This document shows, piece after piece, positions 1 through 8,942 of a stretch of DNA of 64,000 nt. The translations under genes were made by a program, and so were the position numbers. The notes below the pieces were generated by a model. That model did no database searches. It was given only the letters and a program-made list of their open reading frames with translations, and was not told where the DNA came from. The DNA comes from Micromonospora sp. NBC_01796 (GTDB lineage Bacteria > Actinomycetota > Actinomycetes > Mycobacteriales > Micromonosporaceae): contig NZ_CP109078.1 of the NCBI RefSeq assembly GCF_035917455.1, positions 1,860,001 to 1,924,000 on the forward strand. Reading direction: 5' to 3'. Position 1 is the first letter of the stretch; every line of letters begins with the position of its first letter.

Positions 1-1238
1 TGCACAGTGGACGGGCCCGGATCGGCTTCGTGCCGCTGCTGGAGACCCCGGACGAGCTGAACGCGGGCGGCGAACTCCTCGACGAACTGCTCTCCCTGCC
101 GGCGTACCGGGCGATCGTCACCGCCCGTGGAGACGTGCAGGAGGTGATGCTCGGTTACTCCGACTCGAACAAGGAGGCGGGCATCACCACCTCCCAGTGG
201 TCGATCCACCGGGCCCAGCGCTCCCTGCGCGACGTGGCCGCCCGGCACGGCGTACGCCTACGGTTGTTCCACGGTCGCGGCGGCACCGTCGGCCGGGGTG
301 GCGGTCCGACGCACGAGGCGATCCTGGCCCAGCCGTACGGCACCCTCGACGGCGCGATCAAGGTGACCGAGCAGGGTGAGGTCATCTCCGACAAGTACAC
401 GCTGCCGTCGCTGGCCCGGGAGAACCTGGAACTGACCCTGGCCGCGGTGTTGCAGAGCGCACTGCTGCACACCTACCCCCGGCAGCCCGCCGAGATGCTG
501 GAACGCTGGGACGACACGATGGAGCTGGTCTCCGACTCGGCGTTCCGGTCGTACCGGTCGCTGGTGGAGAACCCGGACCTGCCGGCGTACTTCTGGGCGT
601 CGACGCCGACCGAGCTGCTCGGTGCGCTCAACATCGGTTCCCGGCCGGCGAAGCGCCCGAACACCGGTGCCGGGCTGAGCGGCCTGCGGGCGATCCCGTG
701 GGTGTTCGGCTGGACCCAGACCCGGCAGATCGTGCCGGGCTGGTTCGGGGTCGGTTCCGGGCTGGCGGCGGCCCGGGAGAGCGGTCGGGCGGAGATCCTC
801 GCCGAGATGTACCGCAACTGGCACTTCTTCCGGACGTTCCTGTCCAACGTGGAGATGATGCTCTCCAAGACGGATCTGAACATCGCCCGCCGGTACGTCG
901 AGACCCTGGTCCCGGAGCCGTTGCAGCCGATCTTCGACGTGATCCGCGAGGAGTACGAGCTGACCAAGCGCGAGGTGTTGGCGATCACCAACTCCCCCGC
1001 CCTGCTGGAGAACTCGCCGGTGCTCCAGCGCACACTCGCGGTCCGGGACACCTACCTGGAGCCGCTGCACCACCTCCAGGTCGCCCTGCTGCGCCAGTAC
1101 CGCGACTCCGGTGCGGCCGGTCGCGCGGTCGCCACCGCCCCCGGCGCCCGCCGCGCCCCAGGCGACGGCACCGCCCTCGAACGAGCCCTCCTCACCACGG
1201 TGAACGGCATCGCCGCCGGCATGCGCAACACCGGCTGA
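1..1238 (+). CDS. ppc: Phosphoenolpyruvate carboxylase, C-terminal part (5' truncated by window edge)
   Basis: Carboxylates phosphoenolpyruvate to oxaloacetate, replenishing the TCA cycle in the cytoplasm. The open frame enters at base 3 and ends at TGA 1236-1238, so the start lies outside the window; about 411 residues are visible of a family near 900. Seen motifs typical of the C-terminal half are [10 protein letters not shown], the glycine-rich [14 protein letters not shown] loop with catalytic histidine and arginines, and [19 protein letters not shown]. The carboxyl end is NTG, as expected for the conserved C-terminus of this enzyme. A perfect palindrome begins 27 bases after the stop and probably ends transcription. 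Identification is firm; only the N-terminal half is missing from view. Confidence 0.97.
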   Translation, partial: HSGRARIGFVPLLETPDELNAGGELLDELLSLPAYRAIVTARGDVQEVMLGYSDSNKEAGITTSQWSIHRAQRSLRDVAARHGVRLRLFHGRGGTVGRGGGPTHEAILAQPYGTLDGAIKVTEQGEVISDKYTLPSLARENLELTLAAVLQSALLHTYPRQPAEMLERWDDTMELVSDSAFRSYRSLVENPDLPAYFWASTPTELLGALNIGSRPAKRPNTGAGLSGLRAIPWVFGWTQTRQIVPGWFGVGSGLAAARESGRAEILAEMYRNWHFFRTFLSNVEMMLSKTDLNIARRYVETLVPEPLQPIFDVIREEYELTKREVLAITNSPALLENSPVLQRTLAVRDTYLEPLHHLQVALLRQYRDSGAAGRAVATAPGARRAPGDGTALERALLTTVNGIAAGMRNTG

Positions 1239-1264
1239 CCGCCCTCCCCCACTCCAAGATCCGC

Positions 1265-1324
1265 GCACTTTCACTGTTTGAGTGCTTATCCGCACCGGAA
1301 TAGCCACTCAAACAGTGAAAGTGC
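1265..1324. terminator. Perfect 20-bp palindrome after ppc
   Basis: Arms 1265-1284 and 1305-1324 are perfectly complementary with a 20-base loop. There is no T-run, as is usual for high-GC terminators. The preceding CCAAGATCCGC at 1254-1264 recurs identically at 2444-2454, just before the next palindrome, so this looks like a repeat-family member as well as a likely terminator. Confidence 0.7.
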
Positions 1325-1358
1325 TTCAAGGGGAAACTCGCTTTCATAGGCTGGGTGG

Positions 1359-2459
1359 ATGGGGGATGCGGGGGGCGCGGGGAGTGGGGTGGTGGGGCAT
1401 CGGGCCGAGCCGGTGGGGCGGGAGTCGTGGCGGCGGTCGCTGATCCGTAGCGCGGTGCTGCTGTTCGGCACGCTGGTGCTCGCCACCGCCTTCATCGCCG
1501 CGTACGCGGGCGCCCTGCACGATCCGACTCCCAGGGACGTACCCGTCGGGGTGGTCCGCAGCGACCAGCCGGCGCGTACGCTCCTCGCCGCCGTACGGCA
1601 ACAGGACAAGGCACTCAGAGCCGTCGAGTACGACAGCCGAGCCGCAGCCGACAAGGCGCTCAACGGACGCGACGTGTACGCCGTACTCGCCTCGACCACC
1701 GGCGGCGGCACTCCGGCGCTGACCCTGGTCACGGCGAGCGCCGCCGCGCCGATCGCCGCCCAGGTGATCACCCAGATCGTCCAGACGGCGGCGCAGCGCG
1801 GTCAGGTTCCGCTCGCGGTCAGCGACGCGGTGCCGATCGCCGCCAACGACCAGCGGGGCCTGGTGCCGTTCTACCTGGCCGTCGGGCTGGTCCTCGGCGG
1901 TTACCTGGGTGCCACCGTGCTCGGCATCACCCTGGGCACCACACCCCGTACGCTGTCCCGCGCCGGCGCCCGGATCGGCGGCCTGGCCGTCTACTCCGCC
2001 CTGCTCGGGCTGGCCGGGGCGCTGGTCACCGGCCCCGGCCTGGACGTGTGGCACACCCACTTCGCCGGCCTGGTCGGAGCCGGGGCGCTGGCGGCGTTCG
2101 CCGCCGCGATGGCCGCCGCGGCGGTGCAGGGCTGGCTCGGGCTGCTCGGCACCGGCCTGGTCATCCTGCTGCTGGTGGTGCTCGGGAACCCCGGCTCCGG
2201 CGGCATCTACGCGCCCGAGTTCCTGCCCGACTTCTTCCGGGACATGCACCTGTGGAACATTCCCGGGCTCGCCACCGACCTGGTCAGAGCGGTGGTCTAC
2301 TTCAGCTCCGACGCCGCCGCCTGGCCCGCCGCCACCCTGGCGATCTGGGCCGTGGCCGGCCTCCTCCTCCTACTGGCCGCCACCGCCATCCGAGGCGAGG
2401 GCCTCCACTCCTGGACCCGCCGCCCGCGCCCGCACCCCCGTCCCCAAGATCCGCACTGA
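1359..2459 (+). CDS. YhgE/Pip-like multi-pass membrane protein (ABC-2 permease-like fold)
   Basis: A 366-residue membrane protein. Seen: a cytoplasmic Arg-rich N-terminus, a first membrane segment near residues 30-50 (AVLLFGTLVLATAFIAAYAG), an extracellular domain of about 125 residues with the conserved PRDVPVGVV strand, then about five hydrophobic segments from residue 180 to the end. This layout matches the YhgE/Pip or DUF3533 families, which resemble ABC-2 permeases without an ATPase; members include phage-infection and toxin-export proteins. The substrate cannot be told from sequence. It starts 35 bases after the upstream palindrome and ends inside the flank of the next one, so it is probably transcribed alone. 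The ATG at 1359 is the first in frame; a later GTG is possible. Confidence 0.75.
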   Translation: MGDAGGAGSGVVGHRAEPVGRESWRRSLIRSAVLLFGTLVLATAFIAAYAGALHDPTPRDVPVGVVRSDQPARTLLAAVRQQDKALRAVEYDSRAAADKALNGRDVYAVLASTTGGGTPALTLVTASAAAPIAAQVITQIVQTAAQRGQVPLAVSDAVPIAANDQRGLVPFYLAVGLVLGGYLGATVLGITLGTTPRTLSRAGARIGGLAVYSALLGLAGALVTGPGLDVWHTHFAGLVGAGALAAFAAAMAAAAVQGWLGLLGTGLVILLLVVLGNPGSGGIYAPEFLPDFFRDMHLWNIPGLATDLVRAVVYFSSDAAAWPAATLAIWAVAGLLLLLAATAIRGEGLHSWTRRPRPHPRPQDPH

Positions 2460-2511
2460 TGTAGAGAAAGAGTGGCAATCCCCGAGGAAATTGCCACTCT
2501 TTCTCTACATC
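2458..2511. terminator. 22-bp palindrome between convergent genes
   Basis: Arms 2458-2479 and 2490-2511 pair perfectly around a 10-base loop. The element sits between a + gene ending at 2459 and a - gene ending at 2543, so it can serve both. Its arm contains GAAAGAGTGGC, which recurs in the palindrome at 13511-13554. Confidence 0.8.
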
Positions 2512-2542
2512 TGCGCACCGACGACGAGGGGTGCGGGGTGGG

Positions 2543-3253
2543 TCAGCTGGTTTCGCCGGCTACGGAGAAGGAGCGGAGGCGGTCGATGGCGAGGATGGTG
2601 AAGCCGATTGTGAGGATGGCGGCCATGATGATCGAGACGGGGAGGCTGACCTGGCTGGTGAGCAGTTCGGTGGGGGCGATCTTGTCGGCGATCGTGATCA
2701 CGTACTGCTGGATCGACAGGTTGCGGGTCCCGCCGACGAAGTTGCCCAGCAGTCCCTCCCAGATCAGCACGTAGACCAGGCCGAGCAGCACCGGCCGCCG
2801 GGTGAGCAGGCTCAGGGCCAGGAAAACCGCGGAGTACGCCAGCGCACCGATCGCGCTCGCCACCACCAGGGCCAACCCCAGGCGTACGGAGTCCGCGAGC
2901 ACCCCGACCACGTAGAGCGGGACGGCCACGGTCACCGCGCTCACCCCGGCCGACACGGCCAGCTTCGGCAGGATGATCTGCCAGCGGGGCAGCGGCTTGG
3001 TGAGGATGTGCACGATCGTGCCGTCGTCGATCTCGGCACCGAGCACCCCGGTACCGACGATCAGCGAGATGACCGGCAGGACGACGGCCAACCCGAGCCC
3101 GACCAGCACCACCGGCGCCCACTCGCGTACGTCGGCGCCCGCCGCGCGGGGCAGGGCGGCCAGCGTCACCAGCAGCAGCGGGAGCGGGACCAGCAGCAGG
3201 AACCTGCGGCGGCCGAAGAGCCCCCGCGTGGTGATCCAGGAGATAGTCGACAT
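2543..3253 (-). CDS. ABC-2 family transporter permease
   Basis: Membrane subunit of an ABC exporter, 236 residues. About six hydrophobic segments are visible, starting with FLLLVPLPLLLVTLAAL just after a short basic N-terminus. The stretch VGTGVLGAEIDDGTIVHILTKPLPRWQIILPKL is characteristic of ABC-2 permeases of the NosY/YtrC type, where the acidic loop meets the ATPase. ATG 3253 is chosen because GGAGG lies a few bases upstream, inside the end of the preceding ATPase gene; a longer in-frame extension would overlap that gene heavily. It is the last gene of a four-gene operon (ATPase, permease, ATPase, permease) reading from 5948 to 2543. The substrate is unknown. Confidence 0.85.
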   Translation of the reverse strand: MSTISWITTRGLFGRRRFLLLVPLPLLLVTLAALPRAAGADVREWAPVVLVGLGLAVVLPVISLIVGTGVLGAEIDDGTIVHILTKPLPRWQIILPKLAVSAGVSAVTVAVPLYVVGVLADSVRLGLALVVASAIGALAYSAVFLALSLLTRRPVLLGLVYVLIWEGLLGNFVGGTRNLSIQQYVITIADKIAPTELLTSQVSLPVSIIMAAILTIGFTILAIDRLRSFSVAGETS

Positions 3254-3254
3254 G

Positions 3255-4166
3255 TCAGGCCTCCACCAGGTAGGAGAAGACGCTCTCCAGGGATTCGTCC
3301 GAGGGCAGCAGGCGGCGTACCCGGATGCCCGACCCGAGCGCGATCTTGGGCAGTACGCGGGTGAAGCTGCCGTAGTCACCCGCGCGTACGGTCAGCCCCT
3401 CCTTGTCCAGCTCGACCCCGCTGACCGAGGGCTCCCCGATCAGCGCGACCGCGAGCCGCCGGTCGTCGCTGGACTGGACGGTGAAGACGTGCGGGCGGTG
3501 GGTCATCAGCCGCCGGATCGAACGGAAGTCACCGGAGGCGGCCAACCGGCCGGAGACGATCACCTGGACGGTGCCGGAGACCTCCTCGACCTCCTCCAGG
3601 ATGTGCGAGCTGAACAGGATGGTGTGCCCGGCCTCGCCGAGGGAGTGCAGGAGCTGCATCATGTGCAGCCGCTGACGCGGGTCCATCCCGTTGAACGGCT
3701 CGTCGAGCAGCAGCACCTCCGGCGAGTGCACCAGCGCCGCCGCGACCCGCGTACGTTGCCGCATGCCCTTGGAGTAGGTGTCGATCCGCCGGTCCTGCGC
3801 GTCGGTCATCTCGACCAGTTCGATCGCCCGGCGGGCCGCCGACTCCGCGTCCGGCAGCCTGTGCAGGCGCGCACTGGCCAGCACGAACTCGTACGCGGTG
3901 AGGAAGCCGTGCACCGCCTCGCGCTCGCTGACCAGGCCCAGTCGCCGGTAGACACCGGGATTGCGCCAGGTCGGCTCGCCGCCGAGGGTGACCGCACCAC
4001 GCGACGGGGCGAGGAAGCCGGCCATCATGTGCAGCAGGGTCGTCTTGCCGGCGCCGTTCGGGCCGAGCAGGCCGGTCACCCCGGCACCGAGGGTCATGGT
4101 CACGTCGTTGACGGCGACGACGTTGCCGTACCAGCGGGACACCCCGTTCAGTTCCACGTCGGTCAT
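3255..4166 (-). CDS. ABC transporter ATP-binding protein
   Basis: Nucleotide-binding subunit of an ABC-2 exporter, 303 residues. Walker A is GPNGAGKTT near residues 35-43, the signature is YSKGMRQR near 131-138, and Walker B is VLLLDEPFNGMD near 151-162. The Q-loop position reads SEREAV, so the usual glutamine is not obvious. The C-terminal third is a variable domain typical of drug or lipid exporters of this class. The start ATG overlaps the stop of the upstream permease by four bases (ATGA), and the next permease starts one base after this gene's stop, so the genes are translationally coupled. It most likely pairs with one or both neighbouring permeases. Confidence 0.93.
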   Translation of the reverse strand: MTDVELNGVSRWYGNVVAVNDVTMTLGAGVTGLLGPNGAGKTTLLHMMAGFLAPSRGAVTLGGEPTWRNPGVYRRLGLVSEREAVHGFLTAYEFVLASARLHRLPDAESAARRAIELVEMTDAQDRRIDTYSKGMRQRTRVAAALVHSPEVLLLDEPFNGMDPRQRLHMMQLLHSLGEAGHTILFSSHILEEVEEVSGTVQVIVSGRLAASGDFRSIRRLMTHRPHVFTVQSSDDRRLAVALIGEPSVSGVELDKEGLTVRAGDYGSFTRVLPKIALGSGIRVRRLLPSDESLESVFSYLVEA

Positions 4167-5041
4167 GAGCGGGCAACCTTCCGGTAGCGGGCGAAGAGCA
4201 GGAGGACGCAGGCCGCGACCAGGGCGACGGTGACCACGCCGTAGAGCGGGCCCCACCCGCCGATGCCCATGTCACCGGTCGTCTCGAACAGCCAGTCGCC
4301 GACGCCGCTGACCAGGCTGGCCGGGTTGACCAGGCCGGAGAGTTCCCTGCTGGTCTCGTACGGCAGGACCACCAGGACCCCGACGATCGGGGTGGTGACC
4401 AGGAAGGCCGCCACCACCGCGGCGGCGGCGACCGCCCGGCGCTTCACCAGCGCCGCGACCAGCACCGCGACCGAGGAGAAGACCACCGCGTGCAGCGCCG
4501 CGTAGGCGACACCGGGCAGGTAGTCGCCGAATTCGCGCCAGACCGCGCCGAGGTTGTCGGCGGAGAAGGCGGCCCCGGCGAACATCACCGTCAGGGGTAC
4601 GGCCAGCAGCAGGAACGTCGCGGTGATCAGTGCGGCCAGCTTCGCGATCGCGTAGTCGGCGCGCTCCAGCGGCCGGGCGAAGTAGAGCGGCAGCACCCCG
4701 GTCTGGAGGTCACGGCTGACCAGTTCCGGCGCGACCGCCGCGCAGAAGAAGATGATCAGGATGCTGAGGACCTCGGGGAAGTCGTTGTAACCCAGTGCCG
4801 CCACGCCGGTCTGCACCTGGATCGCGGTGAGCACCACCGCGACCACCCCGACCACGCTCATGATCAGCCACGGGAAGATCTTCGCCTTGGCGCTGCGACC
4901 GAGCCCGAAGGCGGTACGCAGACTGTGCAGGTACAGCGCGCCGAGGATGTGCCGCCGGCCCAGCCTGGGCCCGTCGTACCGCTGGTAGCCGATGTCGTGG
5001 ATGACCCCGCTGGGGGCAGTCCTCGGTTCAGGCGTGGGCAT
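4163..5041 (-). CDS. ABC-2 family transporter permease
   Basis: A 292-residue membrane protein with six predicted hydrophobic segments. The N-terminus VIHDIGYQRYDGPRLGRR and the segment ELVSRDLQTGVLPLYFARPL match a family of actinobacterial ABC-2 permeases found beside NatA-like ATPases. It overlaps the upstream ATPase gene by 14 bases and the downstream ATPase gene by four, which places it firmly in the operon. Two ATPase/permease pairs in one operon suggest either a heteromeric exporter or two coupled exporters. The substrate cannot be inferred; nothing nearby (for example, an antibiotic cluster) points to one. Confidence 0.85.
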   Translation of the reverse strand: MPTPEPRTAPSGVIHDIGYQRYDGPRLGRRHILGALYLHSLRTAFGLGRSAKAKIFPWLIMSVVGVVAVVLTAIQVQTGVAALGYNDFPEVLSILIIFFCAAVAPELVSRDLQTGVLPLYFARPLERADYAIAKLAALITATFLLLAVPLTVMFAGAAFSADNLGAVWREFGDYLPGVAYAALHAVVFSSVAVLVAALVKRRAVAAAAVVAAFLVTTPIVGVLVVLPYETSRELSGLVNPASLVSGVGDWLFETTGDMGIGGWGPLYGVVTVALVAACVLLLFARYRKVARS

Positions 5042-5948
5042 TGGTCGTCTCCCGGGTGGCGAAGAGCTCGGCGACGCGGTGCCGGCGCTGGTCGAGCCGG
5101 TGCAGCGGCAGGTCCAGTTCGGCGACGGCGGTCAGGATCAGGTCGTAGGTGCGGTCGTCGTCGAGCCGGACCAGCAGCATCCGGTCCTCGCGGTGGACCG
5201 GGAGGTCGAGCGCGGCGAGCCGGGCGGCGAGTTCCTCGGTGCCCTCGCTCACCTCGACCGCGAGTACGTCGATCGCGGTGGTCATCGCGGTGATGTTGTC
5301 CGAGCGGAGCAGCCGTCCGCCGTCGATCGCGACCAGGGTGTCGCAGATCCGCTCGACCTCGCCCAGCAGGTGCGAACAGACCAGCACCGAGATGCCGAAC
5401 TCGGTGCCGATCCGGTGGATCAGGCCGAGCATGGCGTCCCGCCCGGCCGGGTCGAGACCGTTGGTGGGCTCGTCGAGCAGCAGCAGGTCGGGGTCGTGCA
5501 CCAGTGCCTGGGCCAGCTTCACCCGCTGCTTCATGCCGGTGGAGTAGCCGCCGATCTGCCGGTAGCGCTCCTCGTAGAGGCCGACGTGCCGCAGCGCCTC
5601 CGAGGCCCGCTCGCGGGCGACCGTACGGGGCAGGCCACTGATCCGGCCCAGGTGGGTGACGAACTCGGCGGCGGACAGGTCCGGCGGCAGCGAGTCGTGT
5701 TCCGGCATGTAGCCGACCCGGGCCCGGACCGCCTGGCTCTCCGTGGTCGGATCGAGGCCCAGGACCCGTACCTGACCGGAGGTCGGGGCGAGCAGACCCA
5801 GCATGATCTTGATGAAGGTGGACTTTCCGGCGCCGTTGGCACCGACCAGCCCGATGACGCCCGGCTCGACCGCGACCGTGAGATCGGCGAGCGCGGTCAC
5901 CCGGTTGCCGTACGTTTTGGTGAGCGACTGGGTCGCGATCAGTGTCAC
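5028..5948 (-). CDS. ABC transporter ATP-binding protein (first gene of operon)
   Basis: A 306-residue ATPase. Walker A GANGAGKST is at about residues 36-44, the signature YSTGMKQR at about 135-142, and Walker B LLLLDEPTNGLDP at about 156-168, followed by the switch histidine in VLVCSHLLGEVE. All catalytic elements are intact. It is the promoter-proximal gene of the four-gene exporter operon on the minus strand. The 185 bases upstream separate it from the divergent APS kinase gene and should hold promoters for both. The C-terminal 90 residues form the variable extension seen in ABC-2-type ATPases. Confidence 0.93.
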   Translation of the reverse strand: MTLIATQSLTKTYGNRVTALADLTVAVEPGVIGLVGANGAGKSTFIKIMLGLLAPTSGQVRVLGLDPTTESQAVRARVGYMPEHDSLPPDLSAAEFVTHLGRISGLPRTVARERASEALRHVGLYEERYRQIGGYSTGMKQRVKLAQALVHDPDLLLLDEPTNGLDPAGRDAMLGLIHRIGTEFGISVLVCSHLLGEVERICDTLVAIDGGRLLRSDNITAMTTAIDVLAVEVSEGTEELAARLAALDLPVHREDRMLLVRLDDDRTYDLILTAVAELDLPLHRLDQRRHRVAELFATRETTNAHA

Positions 5949-6133
5949 GCGGCCAGCGTAGGCCCGATCGGCCAGCTCGGGGTTCCCGCACCACCCTGGC
6001 CCTTCCCTGGAATGGGACCGGCCGGGCCACTAGGGGTTGACGATCATCTGCCCGGAGTGGAGTGGGGTGGCACTCTCGACCGATGGGCGGCTGGCTGAGA
6101 AACTGTGTGCCGGTCGGGTGGGTGGGGGGTTCG

Positions 6134-7663
6134 ATGAGCAACGGGTGGGTGCTACCCGATGAGGTGCTGCGGGACGCGCCGGCGTACACGCCGCGTCCGC
6201 ACGAGCTGGCCGATCTGGAGCTGCTGCTCAGTGGGGCGTACGCGCCGCTGGGCGGGTTCCTGGGGCGGGCCGACCTGGCCGCACTGGGCCGGCGCGGTCG
6301 GCTGGCCGACGGCACCCCGTGGCCGGTGCCGGTGACGCTTCAGGTGCCGTCGGGGGTGGCCGAGGGACTGGACCTCGCCAATCCGCTGCGGCGGGCCCTG
6401 GTGCTGACCGACCTGGAGGACGCCCCGGTGGCCCTGCTGGAGGTCACCGACCTCTGGCCGACCCGGGACGGCTCGTACGGCGTCGGTGGCGCGGTGCGTG
6501 CCCTCGGCGACGGCGGACACGGCCCGTTCCAGCGGCTGCGCCGATCCCCGAGCGAGGTACGCGACCTGCTGCCGCCCGGCCGGGTGCTCGGTGTGATCAC
6601 CGACCGGCCGCTGCACCGCCCCCAGCTCGCGCAGATCGCACACGCCGCCAAAACGCTCGCCGCGCACCTGCTGGTGCTGATCCCGGTCACCGACACCAAC
6701 CCGGACGGGCTGCCGCCGGAGGTGCTGGTCCGCAGCGTCTTCGCCGCCCGCGACCGGATGCCCCCGGCGACGCTGGTCGCCATCCCGATGGCGGGACGGG
6801 GCGACGAGATCCGCGACGCCCTGCTCCGGGCCCGGGTCGCCGCCGCGTACGGGGTGACCCACCTGCTCTCCACCGGCGAGATGCTCGCCGGCCCCGGCCT
6901 GCGGGTCCTGGTCCCCCGCGAGCTGGCCTACGACAACCGGGACGGGCAGTGGCGGTGGCGCGACGACATCCCGCCCCGCAACCGGCGGCTGGCCCTGCGC
7001 CCGGACGAGATCGACGACCTCCTGGACCGGGGCTTCCCGCTGCCGGAGTGGCACACTCCCCCGGCGGTGGCCCGTGAGCTGGCCCGGGCCCGGCCGCCGC
7101 GCCGGCACCGGGGGCTGGTCGTCTTCTTCACCGGGCTGTCCGGCTCGGGCAAGTCGACCGTCGCGCGCGGCCTCACCGACGCGCTGCGGGAGAGCGGCGA
7201 CCGGACCGTCACCCTGCTCGACGGTGACGTGGTACGCCGGGAGCTGTCCGCCGGGCTCAGTTTCAGCAAGGCCGACCGGGATCTGAACGTACGCCGGATC
7301 GGTTGGGTGGCCGCGGAGGTTGCCCGGCACCGCGGCCTGGCGATCTGCTGCCCGATCGCGCCCTACGCCGCCGCACGGGCGACCGCCCGGCAGATGGCCC
7401 ACGCGGCCGGGGCGGGTTTCCTGCTGGTCCACGTCGCCACCCCGCTGGAGGTGTGCGAGCAACGCGACCGCAAGGGCCTGTACGCCCGCGCCCGAGCAGG
7501 TCTGATCAAGGGGATGACCGGCATCGACGACCCGTACGAGGAGCCGACCGACGCCGCCCTGGTGCTGGACACCAGCCAGGGGACGATCGACGAGGCGGTC
7601 GCGGCGGTGCTGGTGCACCTGACCGAAACCGGCTGGGTCGAGCCCCGCCTCCAACCGGCCTGA
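6134..7663 (+). CDS. cysC: Adenylyl-sulfate kinase fused to a sulfurylase-like N-terminal domain
   Basis: The C-terminal domain phosphorylates adenylylsulfate (APS) to PAPS, the activated sulfate donor. The product has 509 residues. The domain from residue 325 on is a complete APS kinase: P-loop GLSGSGKST (334-342), LLDGDVVRREL, the FSKADRDLNVRRIG segment and RKGLYARARAG. Residues 1-320 resemble ATP sulfurylase (LLSGAYAPLGGFL, then the nucleotide-binding fold), but the catalytic QTRNPxHRAH is replaced by ITDRPLHRPQ (155-164) and the GRDHAG motif by STGEMLAG (246-253), so this half is probably inactive. ATG 6134 follows a G-rich Shine-Dalgarno stretch. No cysD, cysN or cysH lies nearby, so its source of APS must be encoded elsewhere. 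Confidence 0.9.
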   Translation: MSNGWVLPDEVLRDAPAYTPRPHELADLELLLSGAYAPLGGFLGRADLAALGRRGRLADGTPWPVPVTLQVPSGVAEGLDLANPLRRALVLTDLEDAPVALLEVTDLWPTRDGSYGVGGAVRALGDGGHGPFQRLRRSPSEVRDLLPPGRVLGVITDRPLHRPQLAQIAHAAKTLAAHLLVLIPVTDTNPDGLPPEVLVRSVFAARDRMPPATLVAIPMAGRGDEIRDALLRARVAAAYGVTHLLSTGEMLAGPGLRVLVPRELAYDNRDGQWRWRDDIPPRNRRLALRPDEIDDLLDRGFPLPEWHTPPAVARELARARPPRRHRGLVVFFTGLSGSGKSTVARGLTDALRESGDRTVTLLDGDVVRRELSAGLSFSKADRDLNVRRIGWVAAEVARHRGLAICCPIAPYAAARATARQMAHAAGAGFLLVHVATPLEVCEQRDRKGLYARARAGLIKGMTGIDDPYEEPTDAALVLDTSQGTIDEAVAAVLVHLTETGWVEPRLQPA

Positions 7664-7676
7664 GCCTGAGTCGGCA

Positions 7677-7714
7677 ACGCCCCCGCGCCGTCAGTCGCGA
7701 CGGTACGGGGGCGT
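7677..7714. terminator. Hairpin between cysC and the DUF397 gene
   Basis: An outer 8-bp stem (7677-7684 with 7707-7714) encloses a 5-bp inner stem (CCGTC/GACGG). It lies between convergent genes ending at 7663 and 7729, so it can act in both directions. Confidence 0.65.
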
Positions 7715-7728
7715 GACGTGGGTGGGAG

Positions 7729-7923
7729 TCAGTGACGCTTTGCGAGCTGCACGAAGGCGTGCCAGGCGTCCGGACCGAAGCTGAGAGTGCCGCCGTCGCG
7801 GTCCTTGGTGTCCCGGACCAGCACCCGGCCGGGCAGGTTGTCGGCGACCTCCACGCAGTTGCCGCCGTTCGAGCTGCTGCGCGTGCTGGTGCGCCAGTGC
7901 GGGCTGATCATCACTTCATCCAT
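7729..7923 (-). CDS. DUF397 domain protein
   Basis: A 64-residue protein consisting of one DUF397 domain: WRTSTRSSSNGGNCVEVADNL, a central VLVRDTKDR, and the conserved LSFGPDAWHAFVQ end. DUF397 proteins are almost confined to actinomycetes and usually sit next to an XRE/DUF5753 regulator, as here. Some pairs act as regulator and antagonist in development or antibiotic control, resembling toxin-antitoxin arrangements. It overlaps the 3' end of the XRE gene by 13 bases, so the two are translationally coupled. Its target is unknown. Confidence 0.92.
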   Translation of the reverse strand: MDEVMISPHWRTSTRSSSNGGNCVEVADNLPGRVLVRDTKDRDGGTLSFGPDAWHAFVQLAKRH

Positions 7924-8672
7924 GGCCTGGCCTTCATCAACTCGATCGATTGGTCGCGGGGCAGCGTGTGCCCGCGAACAGCATCCCAGACCCGTACCAG
8001 CACGGCCAGTTCGTTCGGTTCGGTCGCGAGCTGACCCGCCAACTGGTTGTCCAGGTACGAAACATCGCGGGAGCCTTCGACGCTGCCGATGACGAATGAT
8101 CCGGCCTGCCCCGGATAGAGTCCGGCGCTGAACGGGATGACGTGCACAAACAGGTTCGGCCGGCTGGCCATCTCGACCAAGTGGTCGAGCTGCTCGTTCA
8201 TCAAACCGGGATCACCTCGTCGCAGTGCCGCCTCGTCCACGACAAAAACAGCGAGTGGCGGCCGGGGCCGGTCGAACACCGCCTTCTGCCGCTCCATCCG
8301 TACCTTGACGAACCGCTCGACGTCCTCGGCGGCGATCGGGCCGCTGGCCAGCACCGCGCGGGCGTACGCCTCGGTTTGCAGCAGTCCCGGAATGACGCTC
8401 GCCTCGAAGCTCCGGAGTGCGAGTGACTGCGCTTCCGCCTCGCGCCACGGCCGGAACCACGGGACGTCCCGCCGCCGCCGACCCTCATCGGGCCAGAGGT
8501 CGAGGATCTCCCGCCGGAGGACCTTGGCCGCCACGATCCGGTGCCGGCCGTGCGGGATCCGCCCCGGCGACAGCCAGCGTCCCACCGTCTTCGGATCGAC
8601 ACCGACCTTCTCGGCCAGCACCTCGCAGCTCAGCCCCTGCTCCGCCATCGCCACCCGCAGCGCTTCGTTCAC
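7911..8672 (-). CDS. Helix-turn-helix regulator with DUF5753 domain
   Basis: A 253-residue DNA-binding protein. The N-terminal 55 residues are an XRE helix-turn-helix (LRVAMAEQGLSCEVLAEKVG, then DPKTVGRWL). The rest is DUF5753, recognised by SFEASVIPGLLQTEAYARAVL and the region ending SFVIGSVEGSRDVSYLDN. The chosen start is GTG 8672 because GGAGG stands eight bases upstream; an in-frame ATG at 8714 has no comparable site. It is coupled to the downstream DUF397 gene. The promoter is shared with the divergent DeoR gene across 270 bases (8673-8942). The regulated genes are unknown; autoregulation of the pair is common in the family. Confidence 0.9.
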   Translation of the reverse strand: MNEALRVAMAEQGLSCEVLAEKVGVDPKTVGRWLSPGRIPHGRHRIVAAKVLRREILDLWPDEGRRRRDVPWFRPWREAEAQSLALRSFEASVIPGLLQTEAYARAVLASGPIAAEDVERFVKVRMERQKAVFDRPRPPLAVFVVDEAALRRGDPGLMNEQLDHLVEMASRPNLFVHVIPFSAGLYPGQAGSFVIGSVEGSRDVSYLDNQLAGQLATEPNELAVLVRVWDAVRGHTLPRDQSIELMKARPWMK

Positions 8673-8942
8673 GACCAGACCTCCGTTCGAGACGTGCTGA
8701 CGCCTACCGACCATAGGGAGCAGGACCGTCTATGTCTGCCCCTTACCGACCAGGCCTTTCAGCGGCTTTTTCCGGTGTCCAGTCGCCATCCCCCAGGACG
8801 TCTTGAATGGTCGGGACGTCCCGAGGAACGCCCGGGAAGTCCACAAGATTCACTCCACCGGGAGCCCGCCGAGGCACCCACCTCCACGCGCGGTAATGTT
8901 CGTATCTGTTGGATTACGTGTGACTGCGGGAGGGACCGGCTG

